Shown here in pieces: positions 12,046 to 23,681 of a DNA stretch of 59,225 nt. The notes beneath the pieces were generated by a model, which made no database searches, was not told the origin of the DNA, and saw only the letters and a program-made list of their open reading frames with translations. The DNA is from Scytalidium lignicola (Eukaryota > Ascomycota > Leotiomycetes), in assembly GCA_002812745.2 (NCBI GenBank), contig NCSJ02000271.1:1-59225 (forward strand), written 5' to 3'. Position numbers and translations under genes: made by a program. Every line of letters begins with the position of its first letter. Position 1 is the stretch's first letter.

Positions 12046-14412
12046 ATCGTCGGGCCTCAGGCAAGCGCATTGCCCGACAAAACTCGCATTCGCTCGTAGT
12101 CGGTGGAAGCGAGTGTGGCCGCAAAGCGAGTGTGGCCACTTCTTTTTTTTGTATGGTAAACGCACACAAATTAAATACACCCCACCATCACTTCTTTCCT
12201 CTGAATATATCCTTTGCTTGCGCAAACATGTCTACACCTACCAAAGAACGTATTCGTCAGGCTAAAGAATGGTTAGCTGAAAACCCTACAGAAAGCCAAC
12301 GTGTTGCAGCCAAACTATTCAAAGTTAATAGATCAAGCTTGAATATGGCAATTCGGAGGGGTAATAGTGTTCAGCATGGAGGTCAAAATAAGATCTTGAC
12401 AATTAGTCAAGAACGAGCTGTACATTCCTTTATTAAATCATACCTTGAGAATGGCCAACTTCNTACTAAAGATATTATATTTGGAGNTATTTGTTATATC
12501 CAAAAAGAAGGTAATCGACCTTCTTNATCTTATAGTTGGTTTCGCAAATGGTGGAAAGCTCAACCTGGCCTCTATAAAATCAAGACTAAACCGATTGCTC
12601 GAAATCGAGTTACTGCTCAAGATATAGAAGAAGTCCAAGATTGGTTTCGACGTTACAAATCGGCAATTAAAAAGTATGATATTCGAAAGTACAATTTGTA
12701 TAATTTCGACGAATCTGGCTTTNGAATTNGTTNTCCTAAAGGAGTAGAGGTATTAGTTCCAACTGAGTTAACTGAGGTATGAATTCTTTAATCCAATTTA
12801 ACANTTGAACTAATAATTAACTTAGCTTTACTCTTTAAGTCCTGAAAATCGACGATCTNTGACTATGGTTAAAACCATTTGTGCTAATGGAGAATCTCCT
12901 ATTCCTCNTGTAGCAATCGTTGAAGGCAAATACCATATGGTATCATGGTATAAAGATCAATTGAAAGGTTCAGAAGTAATTCATTTGTCANAGAATGGAT
13001 ATATCACAAACAACATAGCTCTTCGATTCTTAGAGNACTTTATTCGACATACACATGCAGGTCCTGATCAACNATACAAATTACTACTAATGGACAATCA
13101 AAGTAGTCATACAAACCCTGAATTGACGTTGTTAGCTAGAAGTAANAATNTNATATTATTTACCTTTCCATCACATCTTACTCANTGNATGCAGCCTCTA
13201 GATGTAGGAGTATTCCAGCNATACAAGNACTGGCATAATAAAGCTATTCAAAGTGNTACAGAATCCNTTGATTTCGAATATACGTTAAGTTCTTTCTTTC
13301 GAGATTTACCTGCAATTCGACAAGAAACTTTCAAAAAGACTACAATTCAGAATGCTTTCAAAAAGGCTAGCATATGGCCAATTGATAAGGAAGCTACTTT
13401 TACACTTATGAAGAAATATNTGAAAGTGGAATCCAAAAAGGAATCGACTACAGAATATGAATTACCTAAACCAGGAACTCCTGAAACANTNNNNCAAGTN
13501 CNNNANNNNCNNNNNNNNNNNNNNNNNNNNNNNNNNNNNNNNNNNNNNNNNNNNNNNNNNNNNNNNNNNNNNNNNNNNNNNNNNNNNNNNNNNNNNNNNN
13601 NNNNNNNNNNNNNNNNNNNNNNNNNNNNNNNNNNNNNNNATCGNAGATATGGCATTAGGAGAGCTTGTGGCTAAGAAACCATCAAATCGAAAGAGGCTAC
13701 AAAAAGGAGGAGAATTAACTGTTGAAGCAGCTTACTCACGGATTGAAGAGAAAGAACGAAAGGAAGCAGAGAAAGCAGCCAAAAAAGAAGTTAGAATGCT
13801 CCGCCAAATAGTTAATAAGGAGAAAAAGGATCAGAAGGCAGNATGGGTTGCATGGCGNAAGAAGGAATCACTTAGAAAGAAGGCAATTAAACAGCTTCCT
13901 CNTGGTGTAATAGGTAAACCAGTTTTGTACAAAGAGCATACTCCTCCATCATTCCCAGAGCCTGGAAAAGAGCNAATTAACCAGAAGCTTACAGTTACAC
14001 CAATAGTTGATTTAACAGAGATTCNACTTCATAGACCATCTCAAACACCTATACAACATACGATCAGAACAAGCTTNACAAAGTCAGAGTTACAGGAAGG
14101 AGCACAGCAAGTGGAACAACAAGAACAACAGGAGGAGGACANTGATGACTCAGAGCAAAGCTTTATTCACTTAGATTTAGAAGGTGAATTTGGATATAAT
14201 TNCACTTCAAGCGATTCAGACAGTTCATTGAGTTCCGATGAATCCAGCGAAGGAGGATATTACAAGTTGTGGTAGTTAGTATTCAATTTATATGCGTTTA
14301 CCATACNAAAAAAAAGAAGTGGCCACACTCGCTTTGCGGCCACACTCGCTTCCACCGACTACGAGCGAATGCGAGTTTTGTCGGGCAATGCGCTTGCCTG
14401 AGGCCCGACGAT
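12046..14412 (+). mobile_element. pogo-type DNA transposon with 118-bp TIRs and TA duplication
   Basis: Terminal inverted repeats at 12046-12163 and 14294-14412 match over about 118 bp; the only difference is an N at about 14307. The element starts ATCGTCGGGCC and is flanked by TA at 12044-12045 and 14413-14414. Each TIR contains two copies of GCGAGTGTGGCC, likely transposase-binding sites. The near-perfect TIRs suggest a recent insertion. About 150 Ns at 13490-13640 and many single Ns inside point to assembly across several similar copies. Confidence 0.95.
12228..14275 (+). CDS. pogo/Tc1-mariner DDE transposase with coiled-coil tail
   Basis: Starts MSTPTKERIRQAKEW with an N-terminal helix-turn-helix, then a CENP-B-like region with SWFRKWWKAQPGL. 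Catalytic D1 is in YNFDESGF and D2 in LLLMDNQSSHTN, followed by FPSHLT..MQPLDVGVFQ. A 49-bp intron (12777-12825) joins PTELTE to LYSLSPENRRS. The C-terminal third is a basic coiled coil (EKERKEAEKAAKKEVRML) and an acidic serine-rich tail ending KLW. The frame changes across the N gap because the gap length is only an estimate. Single Ns leave some residues unknown. It moves the flanking element and may be functional. Confidence 0.9.
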
Positions 14413-14414
14413 TA

Positions 14415-15117
14415 CTAGTCCAGACAATTGAATATTAATGCACCCAATCTCCTCTCTTTGCACTCTTTTTCATGCAGCTGACGGGCTCACAAAACAAGTA
14501 GTGTTTTCCAGTAAGTAAGCCCCCAAGACGCCAAATCCATTATGAGCTGTCGTGGCTTGTTCTTGAGCTTGTATAGCTCCGCATATTTGAAGGGCGGCTA
14601 ATACTCCAGAAACCGGGCGTCGCGAGGGTATTTAGTTGAGGCTTCCGCATCTTAGCTATGCCTGGCTCGCTATAGAAAGATTTAAGAAGCAGACCAGACT
14701 TCAGTACTGCAGTCATGTAAAAGTTTATACTCCTATTAAGATCAAGAGCAGTTTTATATCTAGTAATAGATACAGTACCCTTTAGCGAGCGATTAGAGAG
14801 GAAATAGACCCTATTGTCTAGCGAGCGCGGTTGCAAAGATAGTATACCACACTATCATGTAAGTCCGTCTTGGCCGGGACAGGCCGGGGTTTTACGTAGA
14901 TTGAGCAGCCCCGCCGACATGCAAACGCCCGATTCTATTAGACCTCGGCCTAACATAGAATTTTCATTATTTCCAAAATAGGAATATAGTCCCCATGCAC
15001 AGTGGTTACTGTACAGATTAGCGCCGGAAGGATTTGAGAGGACTGGTACCATATAAATCCTATTAAAAGTGTGTTTCCCGAGAAAAGAGGATTTTACTTC
15101 GTCCAGCTTTTTCTTCA
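14415..15117. other. Spacer upstream of the SnoaL-like gene
   Basis: No recognised gene. Minus-strand frames at 14540-14836 and 14855-15118 are open but resemble nothing I know. The 15118 gene promoter should lie here. Confidence 0.4.
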
Positions 15118-15627
15118 ATGGCAGCTATAATATTTAAGCATAAGGGAGACTTTAATAGTCAAACCAAAGAGAATCGCGCACTTCGCTTTGTCCACAAATA
15201 TATTAAAGCAGTTACATCAGATCTCTCCCTTCCGTATCCTGATACAAAATTTTATGCACCTTCTGCTATATTCTATGACACAACAAATGTTACCTATACC
15301 GGAGCAGAAGCAATTAAAACATGGATGCTCAAATTATTCTCTCCCTTTGACAAAGTTGAGCTTCGAGGAATGAGTTTTGTTGTTATTGATGAAACAACTG
15401 AAACTGGAGCTCTCTATACTGCAACAGTTGAGACAATGGTGAAATTCTTTGTCAAAGGGGATCCAGAACCAATTTTGGTACCGAGGCTTTTTGTATTCGA
15501 GATTAGAGATAGTGTGTCTGATAATGGTTTTGATGGGCTACAATTCTTTAATGTCAAGCTGTATTGGGACACAGCCTTGCTTTTGAATGAAATTAAACGG
15601 CGACGAGAGGAGAGAGGTGAAGTGTGA
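15118..15627 (+). CDS. SnoaL-like (NTF2-fold) protein
   Basis: Single exon, 169 residues, starting MAAIIFKHKGDFN. Length and pattern (FYAPSAIFYDTTNVTYTGAEAIKTWMLKLF, then TATVETMVKFF and RLFVFEIRD) fit the cone-shaped alpha+beta barrel of SnoaL/NTF2 proteins. In fungi these act as small cyclases, isomerases or hydrolases, or have no known enzymatic role. No catalytic residues can be assigned from sequence alone. A decayed paralogue lies inverted at 10196-10728. Intact, function open. Confidence 0.75.
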   Translation: MAAIIFKHKGDFNSQTKENRALRFVHKYIKAVTSDLSLPYPDTKFYAPSAIFYDTTNVTYTGAEAIKTWMLKLFSPFDKVELRGMSFVVIDETTETGALYTATVETMVKFFVKGDPEPILVPRLFVFEIRDSVSDNGFDGLQFFNVKLYWDTALLLNEIKRRREERGEV

Positions 15628-16180
15628 GAGTGAACTGAGCAGATGTATGGCAATAGGGCCTGCGCAGCTTGCGTAAACTTCTATATTATTGTTGAATTCC
15701 TAAATTACAGTTTAAATTATGTCTTCTTGTACAGTTTTAGAGGCGCTTGGCCAATGAAAATAGATACAGGTATACACCACTCCCGTCAGATTTACACCCA
15801 AATTGAGAAACGTGTGCAAGGATATCAAGGTCAATTGATATGGCTGAATTTTGTGCTCAATCTACTGCTGCTAATCGCAAGCGCCGTAAGCTTGATGGTG
15901 ATGTTAATGATGCAGGAGTAGATGATGGAAGGGGCCAAGGCTGTGATCTTGATCCAGATGTCTTGGAACAATTATATATTGCATGGATTATTACTTGTGG
16001 GGTAGAAACCACGTAAACAAGAATGGTATTGGAAAGGACAAGCTTGGTTATGAGAAAATCCGGTTCTGTGGAGAACAAGCCAAACAGGATAGTCTGCTAT
16101 ATTTTTGGGTTAATACTTGTTACATCAACAAAGAGGTCAATGCTGAACTTTCACGTTCTATCAACTTTATGTTTCGCTAG
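15628..16180. other. Spacer with a possible transposase remnant
   Basis: A frame from about 15840 reads a short basic stretch (NRKRRKLDGD) and then LEQLYIAWIITCG, which faintly recalls the dimerisation start of hAT transposases, and then stops. The match is weak. Confidence 0.25.
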
Positions 16181-17022
16181 TACTAAAACGTAACTTGATA
16201 TTATGTTTATCTACTAGATGTTTTGATAAGGAAGTAGAAAGCAAGTAATCAATTTTCTGAGTTTACATAAGAATCAGATTTCCGAAAAAGCAGATAGTTT
16301 ACTTAAGGCTGGACATTCTAAGAACTCCTTGCCTTAACTTTAATAGAATTTTTCTCTTAAGAATGTAAGTAACTTAATGATAAAAGTTCTTTAATGAAAT
16401 TAATTTATAAGATAATGAACATTTTTCACTTTATACTTTAAGGAAATCTTTTATCTTAGTTTAGTAAAAACAAGTAATTATAATAAATAGAATATTACTA
16501 GATAAAGTAAGAAGAAGATAAAGTATACTCTTTATTAAGTGTTTTTAATATTTATATACTCTTTATCTATAGTGAAAAAGTAGTAAGTACACTTAGTTAA
16601 CTCTTGAATAAGNTTTTACAAGATGTAAAACTGTATTTAAAACTTATACTTCATTAATCCTTATAATGATTAAAAGTAGTTTACTAATTGAATTATATTA
16701 ATAAATCTTNAAAAAATCTTGACTTTTAATTATAATATAACAACTAACAGAATTTACTATTATAAATCAAAGGAGATCTTAACAAAAGTAAGATAATATT
16801 ACTTTATAATATTATTAATAAGTTAAAGTAATTAATAGTTAAGTTTATTCATTTATTTTACTTCTTTTACTAAGTTATTAACTTTTAGATTAATTATACT
16901 ATAGTTATATTACAAGGTCTAATCTATTTACTTGTTAATTAACAGTTATCTTTTATTTTATATATATAAGCAAAGTATGATTAAGTTAGCAAAATACTCT
17001 TTAAGGATATAAATGCTTAAAT
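16181..17022. repeat. AT-rich RIP-like tract
   Basis: Very AT-rich with many stops in all frames and no coding remnant I can name. Single Ns at about 16613 and 16710. It looks like a fully RIP-degraded repeat. It continues on the far side of the LINE insertion as 17680-17868, so both parts were one tract before that insertion. Confidence 0.6.
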
Positions 17023-17036
17023 TACCTTATTTAAGA

Positions 17037-17665
17037 GCATTGCTCTTACATAGTAAGCTGGACAAAGCAGCTAGCTCGCTAATTACACAAATTCATACTG
17101 GCAAAATTGGACTACAAGTGTATTTGTTTAGATGTCATGTACCTAACATAAACACACCATTATGCAACTGTGAACTTACAAAAGAAACAACTTGCCATTT
17201 AATCATTGACTGTCCAAACCTAGAACGAATGAGAAAGAGCCTCAAAACAAGGGCTTACATAGCAAGAGACTTGAGAGAGATACTGAGAAGTTGTCAAGGA
17301 TGTAAACAGATCACTAGTTGAGTGTTAGCTATAGGAAGGCTGCAGGAGTACAAATTAGCAGTACGACTGGGGATCCAAGAGCAGAACAAGACGACGGCGG
17401 AGCAGTAGCATCTCAGAGAACTGAGCTATTAACTACTAACTTAATAGCACAGCGAAACTCTCCCCAACCAAGCTGGTAAGCCGAGTACCGGACAAGAGGA
17501 TAGTAGAGACGAGGCGAGGCAACTGCACCCAAGCAGATAGAGAGCAGCATGGAGGTTTTCACCCAGCCAGGGAGCTGGCACGGTTTCCTGTATGACAGTG
17601 TAGTTATCCTGCATACCCTTAGGGTGGCCTTATGGCCTACGGTGTAAGAATAATAATAATAATAA
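17037..17665 (+). mobile_element. 5'-truncated LINE (non-LTR retrotransposon) with 14-bp target duplication
   Basis: A 14-bp direct repeat (TACCTTATTTAAGA) flanks the insert at 17023-17036 and 17666-17679. Inside is the C-terminal end of a LINE reverse-transcriptase/RNase H polyprotein: ITQIHTGKIGLQVYLFR, then a CNC...ETTCHLIIDCP zinc knuckle. An in-frame TGA at about 17319 falls where W or R is expected, before VLAIGRLQEYKLA, and the frame ends at about 17408. A 3' UTR follows and then an (AAT)n tail at 17647-17665. Truncation, tail and duplication are the marks of target-primed reverse transcription. It is less AT-biased than the tract it sits in. Confidence 0.9.
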
Positions 17666-17868
17666 TACCTTATTTAAGATCTTCATTAATATTTTACAAG
17701 ACTTATACTTTAATAACATATACTTAATTATTAATACACTTGACAAATGTATAATAAACTTGTTAAATTATTAGATTTCATCATGTAAACTTTAGTCTTT
17801 AAGTTTAAATTATAATACGTTTAATTATAAACTTTTAATATAAGATAATGATTTCTATAATTATTTGT

Positions 17869-19155
17869 TTAAAATAAAACTGTTAATCGACTAGTAGATT
17901 TTCCTGATTCCATCTTAGAAATCATTTCTGAAATTTGATCAATTTGGTAAAATTCTGATTGAGGTGTAATTTTGTGCTCTGCAGTGAATTCAACAGCTTT
18001 GGTTAGATCCGAAGGTTGCCCGGTATTCGCAGCTTTGATGCGGTAAAGCTTGCGGCAGAGGTCAGTTGCGTCGAACATAACTCCTTGTGGTGGTAATCCA
18101 ACAACCATTACAACTCCATCCATTCCAATGATCTTCGTGGCGGTATCGTATCCAGCTTGTGCTGCACTAAATACCGCAGTTGCGCGGACCTCCGAACCTC
18201 CTATTGCCTGCTTAATGATAGCTGGCCAGTCGGACTGTATTCTTGTGTTTACAATGAGGTCAGCGCCAGCTTCTTGCGCGAGCAGGAGTGCTTGGTCGTT
18301 GATATCGATGCCGATGACACGGAAACCCATAGCTCTGGCGTATTTAGCGCCAAATAAACCAAGTCCTCCACACCCAACGACCGCTAACCAATCTCCAGGC
18401 TGGCACTCACAACTACTGATAGCATGGAACGCTAGGATTGGGAACTAGTCAGACTCGAAATGCATGCATTCAAATAATAAAACATGTGCCAAAGTGAAGA
18501 TAGAAATAAGCCTACCAGTGAATCCGGCACAAAAGAAAGCCGACGCAGTATCCAAAGATATGGATTCGGGAAGATGAACAGTGTTTCGATAATCAACTGT
18601 CGCATATTCAGCGAGCATGCCATCGGTGTCGAACCCTTGAAGGAGGCCTTGGCTCTTCGTGCAGTTGAGATTGTGTAATCGACATCCTTTACACTCGACT
18701 ACAACCGACGTCAACTTTTGACACCTCCGTTTAGAAGATTATTAAAGAGATGGTAGACCTGGGAGAAGGTTATAAAGGCAATCCTATAATCTAGCCAACT
18801 TACAGCAACATCCTTTAATGTAAAGAAACCCTATTCGCTCCCCCTTTGCGTATCCTCTAACATTCCCACCACACACCTCAACATATCCTGCACCTTCATG
18901 GCCCATTGTCACAGGTGCTGTATCCTCAATTGGGCGTGTTCCATGGAGAAGCATAAGATCGGAATGACACAGTGACGCAGATCTGATTTTCACCAGAATC
19001 TCATTATCACCAGGGACTGGAACGTCAATTATGTCAACAGAGACTTTTTTAGTGTCCTTGAACAATTAGCCCGCCATTCATCTTCACATTATAAATGTTT
19101 TGACTTTGCAGCTCACTGGATGGAAACGTGCAGCTTTCATTGTTTTCGGCGGCAT
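17869..19155 (-). CDS. Zinc-dependent alcohol dehydrogenase (MDR superfamily)
   Basis: Four exons (19155-19117, 19056-18804, 18698-18516, 18431-17869) give 345 residues. The true start is MPPKTMKAARFHP, joined by intron 1 to DTKKVSVDIIDVP. Catalytic-zinc residues are seen in SLCHSDL and GHEGAGY. Structural-zinc cysteines lie in GCCFECKGCRLHNLNC, which is complete only after splicing. The cofactor fold shows VGCGGLGLFGAKYARAMG. It would oxidise a primary or secondary alcohol, or reduce the carbonyl, with NAD(P). It is divergent from the TRI12-type MFS gene across a promoter with three TTGCCGA motifs. Its stop codon directly abuts AT-rich RIP-like DNA. Confidence 0.9.
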
Positions 19156-19692
19156 GTTATTTTTCTTCTAAGTTACCAATGACTCGTCACGAAAAGGTTA
19201 AGAAGTATTCTTTTTCCAAAATGAATTACTACTAATACTTTTAACAGATTCAAAATATACATATAATTGTATAAATACACTTATCGTGCAAAGAACTGTT
19301 TATTATACTGGTTGTAAATACACACGCGAGATTGAAATTACTTTTTGCCGAGTCTCGGGTATATTAGAATCCTACTCAACTCCGACTTGCCGATATCTTT
19401 GGGCGATTGGGTACAAGATCCACTGCCGGACTCCAGTTTTCACGACTTCAAAATAGGGAATTGCCGAGAATTGGAGCAGTCACTCGATATCCAGTAAGTA
19501 AGAATTAGGACACAGAACAAGCGTTTTAGCACGGTCATGTCTCATTGCCGTCCGCAACAAACCGTTGCTAGCTTATTACTACTCTCAGCCGGGAGGTTGA
19601 GAAATCGATAAAGTGTAGCCCTTAACTCCCTTTCCCTTTCATCCGCGCCTGTTTCCTTTAATTGTCATTGATCATTCATAAGCTTTGAAGTG
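19156..19692. promoter_or_regulatory. Bidirectional promoter with three TTGCCGA motifs
   Basis: Shared by the alcohol dehydrogenase (minus) and MFS (plus). TTGCCGA occurs at 19345-19351, 19387-19393 and 19461-19467, all in the same orientation, with a TTGCCGT variant near 19545. CGG-containing half-sites are typical of Zn2Cys6 regulators; the candidate regulator is at 31042. Confidence 0.65.
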
Positions 19693-21673
19693 ATGGATTC
19701 CAACATCAAAGAGGAACCACAGGAGGAGAGGGTGGAATTTAGCAATCAAGCGGGGGTCTGGGGGTCCGATAAAGAGAATCAACCTGTGGAGATACAACAA
19801 GGTCTAGAGGAAGAGCCAATTGTGTCCACCAAAACTTGGGTAGTCGTGTTGGTAAAAGTTCCATAAACACTCCACACTTCAAATGTTGGCTAATAACCAA
19901 GACAACCAGATCTTATCACTTGGCTATGGAACCTCATTCTGGCCAATACCGGTCATGGCCGCAGTGGGTAGCAATATCGCAGCCGAATTCGGCAATGCAG
20001 GCGATGCAGCCTGGTTCATCCCAGCATGGACTCTGTCTATCACGGTCTGCTTCATGATCTGGTACGCCACAAGAATCTTAACTGCATTACTATGCTGATA
20101 GTATGAATATAGTGGAGCGAACACAGATCTGCTGGGCCGACGCTGGTTCCTCGTGGGAGGGAATGTGTTCTGCTTTATCGGCGAGATATGTATAGCATCC
20201 GCTAAGAACAACACTGCAGTCATCGCTGGAATGGCCTTGGCCGGTTTTGGAGCAGCCAACTGCCAGATGGCCGCATTTGCTCTCTCTGAACTGCTCCCAA
20301 ACAAATGGCGGCACATCGGAGTGGTCTTAGCAGACTTGTCGGTTTTTATTGCAGTTACAATTGCCCCAGTGACCGGGAGGTATGGTCTGGAGACGAATAG
20401 CTGGGGATGGAATTTCTATGCTGGCGCCGTCTCCCAGGCATTATCGTTTGTTGGTCTCTATTTGCTTTACTTTCCTCCAGCACACCCCTACAACATGGAT
20501 CCAAGGAAGCTCATCAAAGAGCTGGACTACTTAGGTATGGCTCTCTTTACTGCAGGCGCGATCCCCGTCTTGATGGGTCTGGTATATACTACGATCTATC
20601 CATCCAGCGACCCACACGTGGTCGCTTCCTTTGCTATCGGCTTCTTCATTCTGATCCTCTTTGCACTCTGGGAAACTTATGGAAACAGCAAGCATCCCCT
20701 CACGCCGACGTACATGTTTACATCCTCAAACGGCCGCGACTTGACCGCTCCATGCATTGCCCTTGGCATAGTGAACATGTTCTACTACTCCAGCAGCATC
20801 CTCTGGCCGACGATGATTAATGTGTTCTACACAGACAACGGAGCTGATTGGCGAGATGCAAGCATACTCTCAATGATACAGGGTCTTGCAATCACCACCG
20901 GGGGCACGTTATTGACAGTCTTTGGACGACGAATCCGGCACTGGCATTGGCAGATGTGTGGTACTTTTACGGTCACAGTATTATTCGGAGTACTGTTAGC
21001 TTTGGGAAACCCATCTAATAAAGGACTCATGCTGGCGTTCACCTTCCTTTCCCAAATGACGTATTCATGGGCCGTGTATCTGGCGATTGCCATCTCCCAA
21101 ATGGGAGTTGAGCATCGTGACCTAGGCCACAGTGGAGGAATCTCAGGTGTTGCTCGATTCGCTGCCGGAACTAGTGAGTTTGCAATTCTTTCTTGTTTCT
21201 TTTTCTCATAAACTAATCACGTATATATAGTTGGCACTACGATTTACACAACAATATTGTCAAAAACAGTCCAGAAAAAGGTGGCTGAATACGTACCACC
21301 GGCTGCAACAGCCGCTGGACTTCCGGTTTTTCGTATCAATGAGCTTTTGTCTGCACTTGGGAAGCCCAATCTTGATCGTGTTGTCCCTACTCCTGTTGCT
21401 GTGGCCGCCACTCGTGCTTGGCAGCGAGCATATGAGAAAGGAATACAGTATATCTTCTCCCCTCCTCCATCCAAACCTTCACTTCTTTCCGTTATAGAAG
21501 CACCAATAAATCTGACAAAGATTGTTAGGAATGTCTGCTATTGCTCACTCGCGTTTGGCATTGTCGGGATTGTGGCATGTCTGTTGTGCAAGGATATCGA
21601 CTCAAAAATGGACAACAAGATTGAGGTTTATATGGAAAATACTGAATATGCAGATAGGAATCAAGATATGTAG
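19693..21673 (+). CDS. MFS transporter, TRI12 / siderophore-efflux type
   Basis: Four exons (19693-19851, 19910-20061, 20113-21173, 21231-21673) give 604 residues. A charged N-terminal tail of about 50 residues precedes the membrane segments. The loop ANTDLLGRRWFLVGGN is characteristic of the TRI12 family, and the long C-terminal domain fits about 14 membrane helices. GHSGGISGVARFAAGT and a 3' exon with VGTTIYTTIL follow. It is a plasma-membrane proton antiporter for small organic molecules. Placement with oxidoreductases suggests export of a substrate or by-product. Intact; substrate unknown. Confidence 0.9.
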
Positions 21674-21698
21674 ACTTAGACTGACGTAGGTTTCCAAG

Positions 21699-21717
21699 GT
21701 GACCTGGGCCAGGTCAC
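21699..21717. repeat. Near-perfect palindrome just after the MFS stop codon
   Basis: GTGACCTGG-G-CCAGGTCAC: 9-bp arms around one base, 26 bp after the stop. It could be a protein-binding site or 3' UTR structure; nothing else supports a role. Confidence 0.5.
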
Positions 21718-22321
21718 GGTGCTACATTATTCGGTTGGCTAAGTAGAGATTCCAAAGGTTACTCCACCGTTGTTCTATATCATCAATCAGACCGATAATA
21801 AAGTTTAACCACCATACAATTCCCATGTGCTCTAACTCAACTACTGCGCCGTGGTTATAAACACATATATGCCACAATACAAGTTATGTATTTCTTAGAA
21901 AATCAAGGAAGAGATTTCTTTCTGCTAATATAATTTTTAAGGCTCATTTATATTGAGTATCATATTCAAGAAGGGAGAACTCTAAAGTTATATAGACACG
22001 TACACAGAGAAAACTAGGTCAGCTAGACGGATACTTTTACAATCTACAATTGACAAAATATCATCAAATCATGATGTCACTATCTCAATATATATATTCT
22101 ATAATATTATAATAGAACACCTTCCTAACTAGAGAATTTGTATTTAACTCCCTCTCGTTAGAGGAAGATCCACGTAGACTACCTGTGAAGTTACCTTTTG
22201 CAGGACTCCACACATTGAATTGTCCTCAAATTCATCTAACTTCAAGTCTATTGACCCAGACTGTTCCATCTGTCTTGGAACAATAGCGAAAGAACGACCT
22301 GACAGTATTAGTTTGTTATTT
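21718..22321. other. AT-rich 3' intergenic spacer
   Basis: Lies between two convergent genes and should hold both 3' UTRs. I see no gene, no motif cluster and no clear repeat. Confidence 0.4.
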
Positions 22322-23326
22322 TTACCTTAATACGCCATGTATCTCACCATCAATCGAGTGATCCTTAATGATGTTTTGTACTGTTTGCACGGCGTCATCA
22401 ACATGTGCCCAGTCAGTACCATGTTCTTGAAACTGGACAGACAACGACTTCTTCCATGCTTCACTCATGATCGGAGTTGGTAAATACCTACTAACCTATC
22501 AGCTTTTCGTGCCTTACAGAAGTGAGACATTACTGTAAAATTCTCACCATGGAGCAATCGAATTGACCCTCATCAGATGTCGCCGCCTAAGGGTGCACAT
22601 CAACCCGCGAACAGCGTGTTTAGAAACACCATAGCTGGGGACCCCATACGTGTCGATATAAGCCATTATGCTAGACGTAAGGATTAAGCATCGATCAAAA
22701 ATATCCTTTGGTTGTTTATGAAAGTAGTAGGCTGCAAGCTTCGCGGTATATATGGTTCCTATAACATTCACATCTAGAATCTTCAAATCAGGCTGGACTG
22801 GCTCGGATTCGTCAAGTCCTATTTAGTGCAAGTTTAATTTGTTTTCACATAGGAGGTATATGGTATAATCCTAACTAACCTTGAATAAATCTATCATCTC
22901 TCGAAATACCAGCATTTGCTATTACTACATCAATAGCCCCTTTAGGAGACGCAGCAATAGCAGATTTAAATAGTTTGACTTGATCATTCCATATGGATAC
23001 ATCGCATTTCACGAACATCGATCTGTTATTCCAAAGTTAATGCGGTGGGGGTTTCAAGCTTAAATATTCAGGATGCATACGCTGCAGGTTTTGATGATTG
23101 AATAGGAGTCAAATCCGCGTTTACAACGAACGCTCTTTCCACGAAAGTTAGCCACACAGACCTCAATCGATCTCCCTTTTACTACGAACCCAGCTGCAAC
23201 GAAGTGTTCTACTAAAGCAGCCCCCAGACCGCTACTGCCTATTTCAACTTAGCTGCGGTTTTCAGCCATCATGACGGTTTGTGAGGGAAAGCCACCTCCG
23301 GTAATAATGATTGCCTTTCCTTCCAT
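22322..23326 (-). CDS. Short-chain dehydrogenase/reductase, 15-hydroxyprostaglandin-dehydrogenase-like
   Basis: Start MEGKAIIITG at 23326. A 47-bp intron splits the glycine motif (ITG / EIGSSGLGAALVEHF). The middle exon has FVKCDVSIWNDQVKLFKSA and IANAGIS. The next has LDVNVIGTIYTAKLAAYYF, a serine-rich strand and the catalytic PSYGVSKHA (Y and K). The last exon (APW-YLPTPIMSEAWKKSL) ends HGVLR at 22322. All SDR landmarks are present. I could not find a clean donor/acceptor pair joining GRSIEVCVANFRGK to the FVKCDV exon in frame, so this may be a damaged gene. Expected activity is NAD(P)-dependent alcohol/ketone interconversion. Confidence 0.7.
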
Positions 23327-23681
23327 TGAGAAACTCTTTACGCGCCAAGATTTGGGTGGGCTTGCTATTGATGGATATTTCCACACACAAATTGTCAAGG
23401 CCAGTCCTGTTTCATAATCTATCACAATAACCCATCATTCCGTTGTAACAAAGCAAACGCATTTTTAAACTATATACTACTTCTTCGCCGGCTGATGTCA
23501 TAATTGCCGCCAGTACCGGACCAGAGCCGTAGAGTAAGTTACAGCCGATAAGGATAACTGATTACCTTCCCCCGCAGACCAGAGCGGGTAGTTAATTCCT
23601 TCTTTCTTATGATCTTCCTTGCTACTTATTATACACAAGAATATTGACAAGCAGTTTAATGTGATACGAATTTTGAACAAT
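23327..23681. promoter_or_regulatory. Spacer between two SDR genes on the same strand
   Basis: Upstream of the 22322-23326 SDR. It holds CGG-rich sites near 23488-23520, including a TTGCCGC, but not the exact TTGCCGA. No gene seen. Confidence 0.35.

Noticed and set aside
15840..16010. hAT transposase remnant
   Set aside because: One short LEQLYIAWI-like segment only; listed as a spacer instead.
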